Shown piece after piece: positions 16,372 to 25,675 of a stretch of 64,000 nucleotides of DNA (the stretch's first letter is position 1; each line of letters begins with the position of its first letter). The translations under genes were made by a program, and so were the position numbers. A model generated the notes under the pieces. That model was not told the origin of the DNA. It saw nothing but the letters and a program-made list of their open reading frames with translations, and searched no databases. The stretch comes from Marinobacter sp. F4216 (GTDB taxonomy: Bacteria > Pseudomonadota > Gammaproteobacteria > Pseudomonadales > Oleiphilaceae). The stretch spans positions 124,001-188,000 of the forward strand of contig NZ_JAIOUO010000007.1 in NCBI RefSeq assembly GCF_019931195.1, read 5' to 3'.

Positions 16372-18857
16372 TGGTTGCCGCTGAGAAACTGATGTCCGTG
16401 CGCCGGGATTGGCGCGAGCGGGATGTACGGGTGGTTCTGGTGGCACTGATCATTGCCGTAGCCACTGTGGCCACCATTGCCCTCTTTGCCAGCCAGCTTC
16501 AGCGCACGTTGGTGACGTCCGCCAGTTCCTTCCTTGCGGCGGATCGCCAACTGGAGGCAGAAAACGGCCGGGAAATCCCCCCGGAATGGATGCATGAGGC
16601 AACCCGCCGCGGCCTGGAAACAGGACGCATGATCGAATTCTCCACGATGGTGTTTGGCACCGGGGGCTTCCAGCTTGTGTCGGTCAAAGCCGTCAGTGAC
16701 GAATACCCGCTGCGGGGTGAAATTGAATTCCAGGCCTCACCAGACGGTACCCGAACACTGGCCAGTGGCGGGCCAGCTCCCGGTGAAGTGTGGATCAATC
16801 CCCGACTGCTTCGTTTGCTCGAGCTGGAGATTGGCGATTCACTGGATGTGGGTAGTCGCAGCCTGACGGTGTCTGGACTACTGATCCGCGAACCGGACGG
16901 CGGTTTTCGGCTTTCGGCGCTGGCGCCCAGGGTGATGATGCACGTAGACGACGTGCCCTCGACTGGTGTGATTCAGGAAGGTAGCCGGGTCGAATATGTT
17001 TACCTGTTTGCTGGCGAGGAACCGGTTCTGGACGAGTACCACGAGTGGCTGAAACCCCAGCTTCACCCCAGTCACGAATGGGAAGGGGTTCGGGACGGAG
17101 AAACCTTTTCCCGCTCACTCCAGCGAGCCGAGCGATTCCTTCTCTTGGGTGGAAGCCTGGCGGTTCTCTTGGCATCGGTGGCCGTGGCGGTCGCCAGTCG
17201 ACAATATTCGCTGTCCCAGAGAGATACCGTCGCACTGCTAAAGACTCTCGGGCTCAATGGCGCCGGCATTGGCAGGCTTTACCTTCGCCGTCTCGGTTTG
17301 TGGGGCTTGGCTGGTGTCGTCGGTGGGCTTTTGGTCGCTCTTCCGTTGTTCTGGTTGCTGACCCGAATACTCAGTGATGTGCTGGAGCGGCCAGTGGATT
17401 TCTACCTTGATCCCGCTGCGTTAGCGCCTGCCTTACTGACTGCGCTGGTGTCTCTGTTTGCTTTTGCGTATCCGCCCATTCGGCGGCTTAGGCAAGTACC
17501 CGCCATGCGGGTATTGCGGAGTCAGCCTGGGGAGAGTGGTCGAGAGGCGATTCCGGACATTGTAGTGGCCATTCTCGCGGTGTTCGGGCTGGTCTGGCTC
17601 TATGCTGGCGAACTGGTTCTTGTGGTATCCCTGCTAGGTGGCCTGGTGTTGTTGCTGGCGGTGCTTGGCCTGGTTGGATGGGCGTTAATGGCGTTGCTTC
17701 GTCATGTGAAAGGCGGCGGCAGCGCATGGCGTCTGGCGCTCGTAGGTTTGTATCGTCACCGTCGTGCGAGCCTCTCCCAGATGGCGGTTTTTTCCATGAC
17801 GCTGATGCTCGCGGCGACACTGGTTCTGGTTCGCTCCTCGCTGCTGGATGACTGGCAGGCGCAGTTACCAGAGGATACCCCGAACCATTTCCTGATCAAC
17901 ATATCACCGGGCTCTGTGGAAGAGGTAAGCGAATACTGGCAGGAAAACGGCCAGCCTCTGAGCCAACTCTATCCTATGGTGCGGGGCCGGTTGACGGAGC
18001 TGAATGGCCGACCGGTTAAGGAGGCGGTCAGTAAGGACGAGCGCATCAATGCGCTGAATCGGGAGCTGAATCTGACCTGGATGGCCTCGTTGCCAGCGGA
18101 TAACGAAATCATCGAGGGTGCCTGGTTCAAGGAGGGACAGACGGAGGGCGTATCCGTTGAATCCCAGCTCGCCGGACGGCTCGGACTTCAGATTGGTGAT
18201 CGGCTGACCTTTACTATTGGCTCGGCCAAAGTGACCGAGCCGGTGACCAGTATCCGTACCGTCCAGTGGGACAGCATGAAACCCAATTTCTATATGGCGT
18301 TTCCTCCCAACGGCGGGTTGACGGATATGCCGGCCACCTGGATAACCAGCTTTTACCTGCCGGACCAGGGTAAGCAGGCGCTGAACGAGTTTTCCCGTCG
18401 GTTCCCAACGATTTCAGTGCTGGAGATTGACCACATCATCGAGCGTATACAGCTGATTGTCGGTCAGGTGACCCGGGCGATTGAGGCCATACTCGCTCTC
18501 ATACTGGCGGCGGCGCTGGTGGTAATGGCTGCGGTGGTCAGTGCCACGCTGAAAGATCGACAGCGCGAAGGCGCCTTGTTGCGAACCCTGGGTGGCCGTC
18601 AGTCCCTGTTGGTACGCAGTACCATGATGGAATTTGCGCTGCTGGGTGGCTTCGCGGGATTAATCGGGGTTGCTGCAGCCGAGGCTGCGGTCTGGGCACT
18701 GCAATATGGCATGTTCGAGGGCAGCTTCCAGTGGCATTGGCCAATTGTGATTTCAGTACCGCTGGTCAGTGCGATGGTCCTGGCGCTGTTTGGTCGCTGG
18801 CAACTGGGGCCTGTGCTGAATGTATCGCCGATGCTGTTACTGCGCCGGCTGGAATAA
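16371..18857 (+). CDS. ybbP: ABC transporter permease, FtsX/MacB type (YbbP)
   Basis: 828 residues with the duplicated FtsX layout: a first membrane helix (about 22-40), a large periplasmic domain to about 250, a set of helices around 255-390 with SQRDTVALLKTLGLNG as a cytoplasmic coupling segment, more helices 395-490, a second periplasmic domain about 500-690, and a final bundle around 695-820 with the matching KDRQREGALLRTLGG. Such permeases move signals or lipoproteins mechanically rather than transporting solutes across the membrane. It is translationally coupled to ybbA. Substrate unknown. Confidence 0.92.
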   Translation: MVAAEKLMSVRRDWRERDVRVVLVALIIAVATVATIALFASQLQRTLVTSASSFLAADRQLEAENGREIPPEWMHEATRRGLETGRMIEFSTMVFGTGGFQLVSVKAVSDEYPLRGEIEFQASPDGTRTLASGGPAPGEVWINPRLLRLLELEIGDSLDVGSRSLTVSGLLIREPDGGFRLSALAPRVMMHVDDVPSTGVIQEGSRVEYVYLFAGEEPVLDEYHEWLKPQLHPSHEWEGVRDGETFSRSLQRAERFLLLGGSLAVLLASVAVAVASRQYSLSQRDTVALLKTLGLNGAGIGRLYLRRLGLWGLAGVVGGLLVALPLFWLLTRILSDVLERPVDFYLDPAALAPALLTALVSLFAFAYPPIRRLRQVPAMRVLRSQPGESGREAIPDIVVAILAVFGLVWLYAGELVLVVSLLGGLVLLLAVLGLVGWALMALLRHVKGGGSAWRLALVGLYRHRRASLSQMAVFSMTLMLAATLVLVRSSLLDDWQAQLPEDTPNHFLINISPGSVEEVSEYWQENGQPLSQLYPMVRGRLTELNGRPVKEAVSKDERINALNRELNLTWMASLPADNEIIEGAWFKEGQTEGVSVESQLAGRLGLQIGDRLTFTIGSAKVTEPVTSIRTVQWDSMKPNFYMAFPPNGGLTDMPATWITSFYLPDQGKQALNEFSRRFPTISVLEIDHIIERIQLIVGQVTRAIEAILALILAAALVVMAAVVSATLKDRQREGALLRTLGGRQSLLVRSTMMEFALLGGFAGLIGVAAAEAAVWALQYGMFEGSFQWHWPIVISVPLVSAMVLALFGRWQLGPVLNVSPMLLLRRLE

Positions 18858-18899
18858 TACGGGACTTCATTTGTTCTCGGCCTGGCTCCCGAACGGTCG

Positions 18900-18919
18900 C
18901 ACCCCGCTCGGGCGGGGTG
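18900..18919 (+). terminator. Stem-loop downstream of ybbP
   Basis: CACCCCGC and GCGGGGTG pair around TCGG, 43 bases after the ybbP stop. A stable tetraloop hairpin followed by TAAAT; a plausible but not textbook terminator. Confidence 0.5.
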
Positions 18920-19004
18920 TAAATCCAGGCCAACTTCGCTTCAATCATGCGCTCTCTTCAGGTGCTGCTAGTCTTAATCTGATACCAGATTGGAGACAGC
19001 AGCC

Positions 19005-20909
19005 ATGGAGCGCTCACCCTGCTTTCGATTGTTCTCAGCCATCGCATTAACCTGCCTGCCCGCAACGGCTTTACTGGCACAGGATTTACGCCCACCCGAA
19101 GGGGAAAACACCGCCATCCAGAAGTCCTATTCCCCGTTTGTGGGGCAGGACTTTCCCCAGAACGTGTATTTCGGTGATACCCATCTTCATTCTTCCTGGT
19201 CTACCGATGCCGGAATGGCAGGGGCCACCCTGGGACCTGAAGAGGCCTATCGCTTTTCGCGAGGCGAGGAGGTTATCAGCCATCTTGGGTACCCGGTAAA
19301 GCTGAATCGCCCCCTCGATTTTATTGTCCTTGCCGACCACGCAGAGAATTTTGGCCTCGCCGAGTTTATCCGGCAGGATGCGCCCGTTGTTCAGGACACT
19401 GAGAAGGGTCGGGAGTGGTATAAGCTGGTTAAGTCCGGAAAGGGCTATGACGCGTTTATCGACTGGTTGCGCCTGACTGCAGAGGGGACCGATGGCATCG
19501 ATAGCATCAAGATGCAGCGGATTGCGTGGGATTCAGCTACAACACGGGCAGATCACTTCTACCAACCCGGTGTGTTCACCACCTTTGTCGGGTTTGAATG
19601 GACTTCGCAGCCCAAAGGCAACAATTTGCACCGCGTCGTGGTTTTCCGGGACGGTAAAGAGCGTGCCATGAATGTGGTTCCGTTCTCTGCCTACGATAGC
19701 GACGACCCGGAAGCGCTCTGGAAATACATGCAGGCCTATGAGGATGAAACCGGCGGATCCATGCTCGCGATTCCCCACAACGGCAACCTGTCCAATGGAT
19801 TTATGTTCGACGATGTCACCCTGTCCGGTGATGAGCTGGATGCGGACTACGCCAAGCGTCGTATGCGCTGGGAGCCCCTCTACGAGATGACCCAGGCCAA
19901 GGGAACAGGAGAAGCGCATCCCTTGGTTTCGCCCGACGATGAGTTTGCCGGTCAGGAGCTTCTTGATGCCGGGAACATTACGGGTTCGGAACCGAAGGAA
20001 CCTGACATGCTACCGCGAGAGTATGCACGCCCGGCGCTGATTCGGGGCCTGGCCTACGAGGAAGAACTCGGCGTTAACCCTTTCAAGTTTGGCATGATTG
20101 GAGCGACCGACAACCATACCGCACTGCCAACCACCCGTGAGGACAACTGGTTCGGTAAGGCCCACATTGTGGAGCCTTCGAAGCATCGTTTTGAAGATGT
20201 GTTGATCGAGGCAGAAAATCCAGAGCTCAATATCTATGCGACGGATTTGTCTGCAGCTGGTTTGATGGGCGTCTGGGCGACAGAAAACACCCGAGAAGCC
20301 ATTTTTGACGCCATGCTGCGTAAGGAAGTTTTTGCAACGACCGGGTCGCGGATTCGCCTGCGTATGTTTGCAGGATGGGACTTCGAACCAGAGGAGGCTC
20401 AACTGGCGGACTTTGCCACTCAGGGATACTCCAGAGGCGTTCCCATGGGCAGTGACCTGAGAACCGCCCCAGACGGTGCTAAAGCGCCCACCTTCCTGGT
20501 TCGGGCATTGCGTGATCCGGACGGCGCCAATCTGGATCGGATTCAGATGGTCAAAGGCTGGATAGGCACGGATGGCGAGACCATGGAGAAAATCTGGGAT
20601 GTCGCCTGTGCAGACGGTCGAGAGGTGAGTGACGATCGTTGTGATGGCGATGTGGGCAACACCGTCAACGTGGCCGAGGCGACCTACACCAACAATATTG
20701 GCGATGCCTTCCTGGCTGGCCACTGGATGGATCCTGACTTTGATCCTGATCAGCGGGCTGTTTACTACATTCGGGTTCTTGAAATCCCCACGCCCCGATG
20801 GACCGCCTACGACGCCAAGTTTTTTGATGTGGAAATGCCTGAAGGAACCGCGATGGAAGTGATTGACCGGGCTTACTCATCGCCCATCTGGTACACGCCA
20901 GAGGGTTAA
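19005..20909 (+). CDS. DUF3604 domain protein, secreted, PHP-like metal motifs
   Basis: 634 residues with a signal peptide (to about TALLA, residue 25). The mature protein carries DTHLHSSWSTDAG and VLADHAENFG, patterns like the metal-binding blocks of PHP-type phosphoesterases, plus AIPHNGNLSNG, GATDNH and TTGSRIR further on. DUF3604 is widespread in marine proteobacteria but I know of no established reaction; a periplasmic metallohydrolase is an inference. ATG 19005 follows GGAGA at 8 bases; a TTG lies 15 bases upstream. It stands alone between two terminators. Confidence 0.85.
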   Translation: MERSPCFRLFSAIALTCLPATALLAQDLRPPEGENTAIQKSYSPFVGQDFPQNVYFGDTHLHSSWSTDAGMAGATLGPEEAYRFSRGEEVISHLGYPVKLNRPLDFIVLADHAENFGLAEFIRQDAPVVQDTEKGREWYKLVKSGKGYDAFIDWLRLTAEGTDGIDSIKMQRIAWDSATTRADHFYQPGVFTTFVGFEWTSQPKGNNLHRVVVFRDGKERAMNVVPFSAYDSDDPEALWKYMQAYEDETGGSMLAIPHNGNLSNGFMFDDVTLSGDELDADYAKRRMRWEPLYEMTQAKGTGEAHPLVSPDDEFAGQELLDAGNITGSEPKEPDMLPREYARPALIRGLAYEEELGVNPFKFGMIGATDNHTALPTTREDNWFGKAHIVEPSKHRFEDVLIEAENPELNIYATDLSAAGLMGVWATENTREAIFDAMLRKEVFATTGSRIRLRMFAGWDFEPEEAQLADFATQGYSRGVPMGSDLRTAPDGAKAPTFLVRALRDPDGANLDRIQMVKGWIGTDGETMEKIWDVACADGREVSDDRCDGDVGNTVNVAEATYTNNIGDAFLAGHWMDPDFDPDQRAVYYIRVLEIPTPRWTAYDAKFFDVEMPEGTAMEVIDRAYSSPIWYTPEG

Positions 20910-21007
20910 AGATCGGGACCGCATGGACGAATTGCCAAGGACTGGTTTTGGGCAATAGTTGTTAAAGGCAGTAATGTTTGCGGGAAAGAAATTGTTCAGT
21001 AAGACAA

Positions 21008-21037
21008 AAAAACCAGCGATTTTAGTCGCTGGTTTTT
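21008..21037. terminator. Bidirectional intrinsic terminator
   Basis: AAAAACCAGCGA and TCGCTGGTTTTT pair around a 6-base loop, with A and T tracts on the two sides. It serves the DUF3604 gene and the convergent alcohol dehydrogenase operon. Confidence 0.85.
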
Positions 21038-21077
21038 CTTTTCAGCGGGCTACTCCGTAAAGCGGACCCGTTGGTGA

Positions 21078-22265
21078 TTATGCCCAGGCGCGTCGGAGGA
21101 CCGCTTTGGCATCGTCCAGGGTGACTTCTTTCGGATTGAACATAATGGAGCCGTCATCCAGTGCCATTTCGGCAATCTGGTCCAGCTGGGCCTCATCAAC
21201 TTTGCCAGTCTCTTTGAGTGTGCGTGGCAGTTTGCAATGGCGGTAAAGCTGGTCGCGCAACTTGCGAATCGCTGAGATGCTGGCTTCTGCACGGCGGCTG
21301 GCCGGGGTGTTGGCGTAGACTTCCGGGCCTTCCAGGTACAGCAACAACTCGCCCAGTGGCTCGCGAATATCTTCCAGATTGAACTCCAACACGTAAGGCA
21401 GGTACAGGCTCATGCACAGGCCGTGGGGCAGGTGGCAGATCGCGCCCGTGGCGTGGCCAAGGGCGTGCACCAGGCCAACCATGGAGTTGGAGAACGCAAT
21501 ACCAGCCATGGTCGATGCCTGAGCCAGTTCAAGGCGGCCCTCGGCGTCTTTCGGATTGTCCATTACCTGCAGCAGGGACTGGCTGATCTTCTTGATCGCA
21601 GCGGTCGCGTAGGCGTCACTTAGCGGGTTCTTGGCCATGCAGGTGAACGCCTCGGTGGCGTGGGTCATGGCGTCCATGGCGGTTGCAGCGGTAATGTGCG
21701 CTGGCAGCGTCAAGGTCATGCGCGGATCGATGATCGCGGCGTTGGGCAGCAGGAACGAGGAAGAGAAGGGCAGCTTCACGCCCTTGGATTCGTCCGTGAT
21801 GACTGCCACAGCGGTGACTTCCGAGCCGGTTCCAGCGGTGGTGGGCACCACAAAGAAGGGCTTGAGCGGATGCTTCAGAACGCCTGCACCAGTGTATTTG
21901 GAGAGGTCGTTTCCACCTTCGGAGACCAGAATATTGACGGCCTTGCCGGTATCAATGGCGGAACCACCCCCGACGGCAATGATGGAATCGCACTTTTCCT
22001 GACGGTAAACGCCGGCGATATCGCGGACCACAGACGTGGATGAATCGGGTGGAACGTCATCGTAAATGCTGACGATCTCCAGACCGCTCTCTTCACAGGC
22101 TGCAATCACCGGGTCCAGCAGGCCTGCCGCACGAACACCTTTATCGGTGACAATCATCGGGCGCTTGGCCGCCAGGCCGGTCAGTTCGTAAGGGATGTGC
22201 TCAAGGGCGGACTTTCCGGCAATGACTTTGACCGGGCAGAAGAATTCGTAATATTTGTTGGTCAT
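21078..22265 (-). CDS. Iron-containing alcohol dehydrogenase (group III)
   Basis: 395 residues of the Fe-ADH superfamily, which interconverts alcohols and aldehydes with NAD(P). The NAD-binding GGGSAIDTGKA (about 97-107), PTTAGTGSEVT (about 140-150), DAMTHATEAF and the metal histidines in HALGHATGAICHLPHG are all present. Substrate chain length cannot be read; in a hydrocarbon-using bacterium, long-chain alcohols are possible. It is the second gene of a two-gene operon: its ATG overlaps the stop of the SCP2-like gene by 4 bases. Confidence 0.93.
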   Translation of the reverse strand: MTNKYYEFFCPVKVIAGKSALEHIPYELTGLAAKRPMIVTDKGVRAAGLLDPVIAACEESGLEIVSIYDDVPPDSSTSVVRDIAGVYRQEKCDSIIAVGGGSAIDTGKAVNILVSEGGNDLSKYTGAGVLKHPLKPFFVVPTTAGTGSEVTAVAVITDESKGVKLPFSSSFLLPNAAIIDPRMTLTLPAHITAATAMDAMTHATEAFTCMAKNPLSDAYATAAIKKISQSLLQVMDNPKDAEGRLELAQASTMAGIAFSNSMVGLVHALGHATGAICHLPHGLCMSLYLPYVLEFNLEDIREPLGELLLYLEGPEVYANTPASRRAEASISAIRKLRDQLYRHCKLPRTLKETGKVDEAQLDQIAEMALDDGSIMFNPKEVTLDDAKAVLRRAWA

Positions 22266-22810
22266 GATGCTCTCACGGTCTCGACGAAGTTAGTTGCAAC
22301 TTTCAGGTAGATTCGGGCGGCGCTGATCAGTTTTTCGGGCAGGCCGAGGTCTGCGGGGTATTCCTTCACAGCACGTTCAGCAATCAGCTTCGGCAAAATG
22401 AACGACTCGAGTCGGTTCAGAACCCGCGTCATGCGCACGGCGTAACTGATATCACCATCCACCAGCATCCGGTCATTGGCAAAGGCCACTGAGGTTTTTT
22501 CCTGGAAGGAGAGCACCAGAAACGCATGGGCGATGTGCTTGAACTGGATGGAAAGATCCACTGGCCGGGGCGCTGAATCCCCGTGGTATTTGAAGCGCCC
22601 AAGCCCGGTGTGTTCGACGATCAGGCGTGCGCCATCGGGCATCACCATCATTTCGAACAGAAACCCGTCGGGCAGGGCTGCGGCTTCCTTGTTAACCGTT
22701 TTATCCACTTCGCTGACCGCCTGCAGGGCGCGTCCCATCACCTGGAACATAACCTCTACGTAGAGTCGGCGAGCCTGGAAGATCATCGGCTGAATCCGTT
22801 TTGTGAGCAT
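22262..22810 (-). CDS. SCP2-like lipid-binding domain protein
   Basis: 182 residues without signal peptide or membrane helix. The central segment (about 85-155, with SIQFKHIAHAFLVLSFQE and DGDISYAVRMTRVLNRLES) has the look of the sterol-carrier-protein-2/UbiT-like fold: a hydrophobic ligand-binding sheet followed by an SCP2-type G-D block. The identification is from pattern only. It is first in an operon with an iron alcohol dehydrogenase, so handing a hydrophobic alcohol to the enzyme is a possible role. The promoter upstream has a palindrome between its -35 and -10. Confidence 0.6.
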   Translation of the reverse strand: MLTKRIQPMIFQARRLYVEVMFQVMGRALQAVSEVDKTVNKEAAALPDGFLFEMMVMPDGARLIVEHTGLGRFKYHGDSAPRPVDLSIQFKHIAHAFLVLSFQEKTSVAFANDRMLVDGDISYAVRMTRVLNRLESFILPKLIAERAVKEYPADLGLPEKLISAARIYLKVATNFVETVRAS

Positions 22811-22842
22811 TGCCGTTTTCCGTTGGTTGTTGGTCTTTTCTG

Positions 22843-22871
22843 ATTTTTAGAGTTATTGCTCTAAATGTCAA
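22843..22871 (-). promoter_or_regulatory. Promoter with palindromic operator for SCP2-like/adh operon
   Basis: On the minus strand TTGACA (22866-22871) is followed after 17 bases by AAAAAT (22843-22848). The spacer is the palindrome TTTAGAG-CAATAA-CTCTAAA (22846-22865). A repressor bound there would block RNA polymerase. The regulator is not encoded nearby. Confidence 0.55.
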
Positions 22872-22926
22872 TGCAGAGCATAACAGTGAATGTGAGTCAC
22901 CTCAGCAAACTGATGAGCAAGGCACA

Positions 22927-22958
22927 AAAAAACCGAGGCTTTCGGGCCTCGGTTTTTT
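22927..22958. terminator. Bidirectional intrinsic terminator
   Basis: AAAAAACCGAGGC and GCCTCGGTTTTTT pair perfectly around TTTCGG. In the minus direction it ends the M48 protease gene, whose stop is 9 bases away... the hairpin lies just beyond it. Confidence 0.85.
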
Positions 22959-22967
22959 GTCGGTCGG

Positions 22968-24251
22968 TCATCCTTGTCGACTCAGGTTTTCCAGTTTCTG
23001 CCTGGCTTCATTGCCTACGTCACCGCCGGCTTCGGCCGCTTTGCGGTAGTAACCGGCGGCTTCATCCTTTTTGCCCTGTTTGGCAGCAACGTCTCCCATT
23101 CGCAAGAATCCGATGGATGTCGGAACCACCCGGTTCGCCTGGGTCAGGTTTTCACGGGCCTCGTCCAGATTGTTCAATTCCAGGGCGTTCATGCCGTTGT
23201 AGAGGCGATACAGGAACATTTCCGGGTAAAGGGAGACCGCCTTGTCGAAATCCTTGGAAGCCTGGTCCGGCTTTTTCTGCTGTTTATAAATCTGCCCGCG
23301 CAGGGAGTAAAACAGGGCTTCGTCCGGTGCCAGTTTGATGGCCTTGGTGATTTCCTCCAGGGCTTCGTAGGTTTTGCCTTCCGAAGCCAGTTTACGAGCC
23401 TTGTCATGGGCATCGTAGGCGGGCTGGAGTTTTCTCAGCGTCGCCAGTTTTCGGTCATACACATCCTTGCCACGGTAGCCGCCGGCACCCACTTTGTTCA
23501 CCAGTACCTGATTGGCCTTTACCCGGGCAGCCGATGGCGGGTGGGTGGCAAACAGGCCCTGAATAAAGTCCGGATTCTGTCCCTTGGACAGCTCAAAGAA
23601 AATCTGCTGCAGTTCCACAGCGGCGGTTGGATCGTAGCCGGCACGGCGCATGTAAAGAATGCCGTAATAGTCGGATTCCAGTTCATCGCCCTGGCTGTAC
23701 TGGGCCAGGGCCAGCTGCGCTCCGACCGCGGCGCCACCCATGAGCAAGCCAGCCCACTCGTTGTCCGACAAGGCAATCCCCAGACCAGCGACTCCCGCGC
23801 TGATCAGCATTCCTTGCTGCATACGCTGGACGCTGTGGCGTGCCGCTGCATGTACGATTTCGTGGCCGAGGACCGAGGCGAGTTGGGCTTCGTCCTGTAG
23901 TTTGGCGAGCAGGCCCCGGTTGATGGCGATTTTCCCGCCGGGCAGGGCCCAGGCGTTGGGTACACTGCTGTTCAACACAACAAACTCATAGGGCAGATCC
24001 GGTCGATCGCTGACGCGGGCGAGTTTTTGGCCAACGTCGCGAACATAAAGGGTTAGTTCCGGATCCAGATAGAACTGGCCGCCCTGGGTCTGCTGCGTGG
24101 GTGTGTATTGCTCCGCGCCCATCGCCAGTTCCTGGTCTTCGGCGATCAGAGATAGCTGGCTTTCGCCGGTAACCGGATTTTTGGCACAGCCAGTCAGTGT
24201 CAGTGCGAGAATGGCGAGGCCAAGGCAGCGAAAAAACATGGAGTGAATCAC
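22968..24251 (-). CDS. M48 metalloprotease lipoprotein with TPR repeats (BepA-like)
   Basis: 427 residues. A lipobox LTGC gives an acylated Cys near residue 22. The M48 zinc protease follows: GHEIVHAAARH is the HExxH site and the downstream EQ/DELESDYYG carries the third zinc ligand Glu. Residues about 280-425 form TPR-like helical pairs (for example EALFYSLRGQIYKQQKKPDQ). This is the layout of BepA/YfgC, the periplasmic protease-chaperone that checks LptD and other outer-membrane assembly. The start is GTG 24251 after GGGGAG at 6 bases; ATG 24239 is an alternative. Orthology to BepA itself is likely but not proven. Confidence 0.9.
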   Translation of the reverse strand: MIHSMFFRCLGLAILALTLTGCAKNPVTGESQLSLIAEDQELAMGAEQYTPTQQTQGGQFYLDPELTLYVRDVGQKLARVSDRPDLPYEFVVLNSSVPNAWALPGGKIAINRGLLAKLQDEAQLASVLGHEIVHAAARHSVQRMQQGMLISAGVAGLGIALSDNEWAGLLMGGAAVGAQLALAQYSQGDELESDYYGILYMRRAGYDPTAAVELQQIFFELSKGQNPDFIQGLFATHPPSAARVKANQVLVNKVGAGGYRGKDVYDRKLATLRKLQPAYDAHDKARKLASEGKTYEALEEITKAIKLAPDEALFYSLRGQIYKQQKKPDQASKDFDKAVSLYPEMFLYRLYNGMNALELNNLDEARENLTQANRVVPTSIGFLRMGDVAAKQGKKDEAAGYYRKAAEAGGDVGNEARQKLENLSRQG

Positions 24252-24441
24252 GTAAAACTCCCCTTTGATCCGTCAGCGGGTACGTTGTCCCTTTCGTGGT
24301 GTGCCATGATGTTATACCACAGGAAGGGGCAGGGACGACTGTGTGTCAGGCCATAGAATGTGGTGACAATATTCCCCTTCGCGTATCATAACTGACTGTT
24401 CTTGCGCACTTTCGTTCCGCTCAATTATTCGTGGGGCCATC

Positions 24442-25170
24442 ATGGGCATTGTCCTTGAACTCATAGCATTGCTCTGGTTTCTGACCTGCTGGGTGGGCTA
24501 TACCCAGTATTCCAAGCGCCGGGCCGGTGATCGTCCGTGCCTGTCCAACACCCTGGACCTGTATCGCGAGGACTGGATGCGGGTGATGCTGCGCCGTGAG
24601 AACCGAATCGCGGACGCCTCGGTGGTGGGAAATCTGGAACGGAACGGTGCCTTTTTCGCCTCCAGCTGCTTGCTGATCCTGGCCGGTATCATTACCGCGC
24701 TGGGTTATACCCAGGAGGTGATGGAGGTATTCAGCACCTTGCCGTTCGGCACACTGCCAACCCGGGAGGTCTGGGAGCTGCGGATGGTCATCCTGCTGGT
24801 GGTATTCATCTACGCCTTCTTCAAGTTCACCTGGTCTATGCGGATGTACAATTTCGTGTCGGTGATGGTGGGCAGTGCGCCGCCTCCGGACGATACCAAA
24901 ACCAGCCCCGCGGCCCGTGAAGCGTTTGCCCGCAGCGCCGGTAACATCTGTAACCTCGCCGGTGATGCCTTCAACCTGGGATTGCGTTCCTATTACTACG
25001 CGCTGGCGGTGGTTGGCTGGTTTATTCACCCGGTGGTGTTTATGGCGTCCTCAACCCTGGTGGTTGTGGTGCTGTATCGGCGGGAATTCTGTTCGGATGC
25101 ATTGACGGCATTGCGGTCCGGAAAGGTGTTCGAAGAACCATCGCCCGCGGCAACAGACTCGAATCAGTAA
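24442..25170 (+). CDS. DUF599 family integral membrane protein
   Basis: 242 residues with hydrophobic segments at about 2-18, 70-92, 112-130 and 185-215, a four-helix layout. The segments SCLLILAGIITALG and FTWSMRMYNFVSVMVG correspond to the DUF599 pattern. The family has no established function. It starts at ATG 24442 and is followed after 34 bases by two thioesterase genes, possibly one transcript. Confidence 0.8.
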   Translation: MGIVLELIALLWFLTCWVGYTQYSKRRAGDRPCLSNTLDLYREDWMRVMLRRENRIADASVVGNLERNGAFFASSCLLILAGIITALGYTQEVMEVFSTLPFGTLPTREVWELRMVILLVVFIYAFFKFTWSMRMYNFVSVMVGSAPPPDDTKTSPAAREAFARSAGNICNLAGDAFNLGLRSYYYALAVVGWFIHPVVFMASSTLVVVVLYRREFCSDALTALRSGKVFEEPSPAATDSNQ

Positions 25171-25204
25171 TTCCAAACTTCAAGTACCAACAGGCTGGCC
25201 CTGA

Positions 25205-25675
25205 ATGAACGATGATACTCGCAGAGACCGGGTAACCCGGTTTATTGAAACACTGAATCAGGCCCGTGAACTGGGGCTGAGTGTGGAAGACGCAAAGGAA
25301 GGGGAGCTGGTGCTTTGCCTTCCTTATAGTGACCGTATCATCGGCAACCCGGAAACCGGCGTCATCCACGGTGGTGCTATTACTACCCTGATGGATACCG
25401 CCTCCGGCTCCGTCATCATTTGTGCGCTGGACGAATTTGAGCTTTGCCCAACTCTGGATCTTCGGGTGGATTACATGCGCCCGGCTGAACCGCGAAAGCC
25501 GGTCTATGCCCGGGCTGAAACCTACAAAGTGACCCGCAACATCATCTTCACCCGTTGTCAGGCCTATCAGGAAGGTGGTGAAACGATTGCCAACTGCGTC
25601 GGTACCTTTATGCGCATCGGTAAGGAAGCCACTCCCAAGGGTTACCGGGACCTGATTACCGGAGGTGAAGTATGA
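25205..25675 (+). CDS. PaaI-type hotdog thioesterase (first of a pair)
   Basis: 156 residues with the hotdog hallmark NPETGVIHGGAITTLMDTASG at about 49-69, where HGG starts the central helix and Asp is the likely catalytic base. Such enzymes hydrolyse acyl-CoA thioesters. Its stop overlaps the next start by 4 bases (ATGA), so the two hotdog proteins are probably made together and may form a hetero-oligomer. Confidence 0.88.
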   Translation: MNDDTRRDRVTRFIETLNQARELGLSVEDAKEGELVLCLPYSDRIIGNPETGVIHGGAITTLMDTASGSVIICALDEFELCPTLDLRVDYMRPAEPRKPVYARAETYKVTRNIIFTRCQAYQEGGETIANCVGTFMRIGKEATPKGYRDLITGGEV

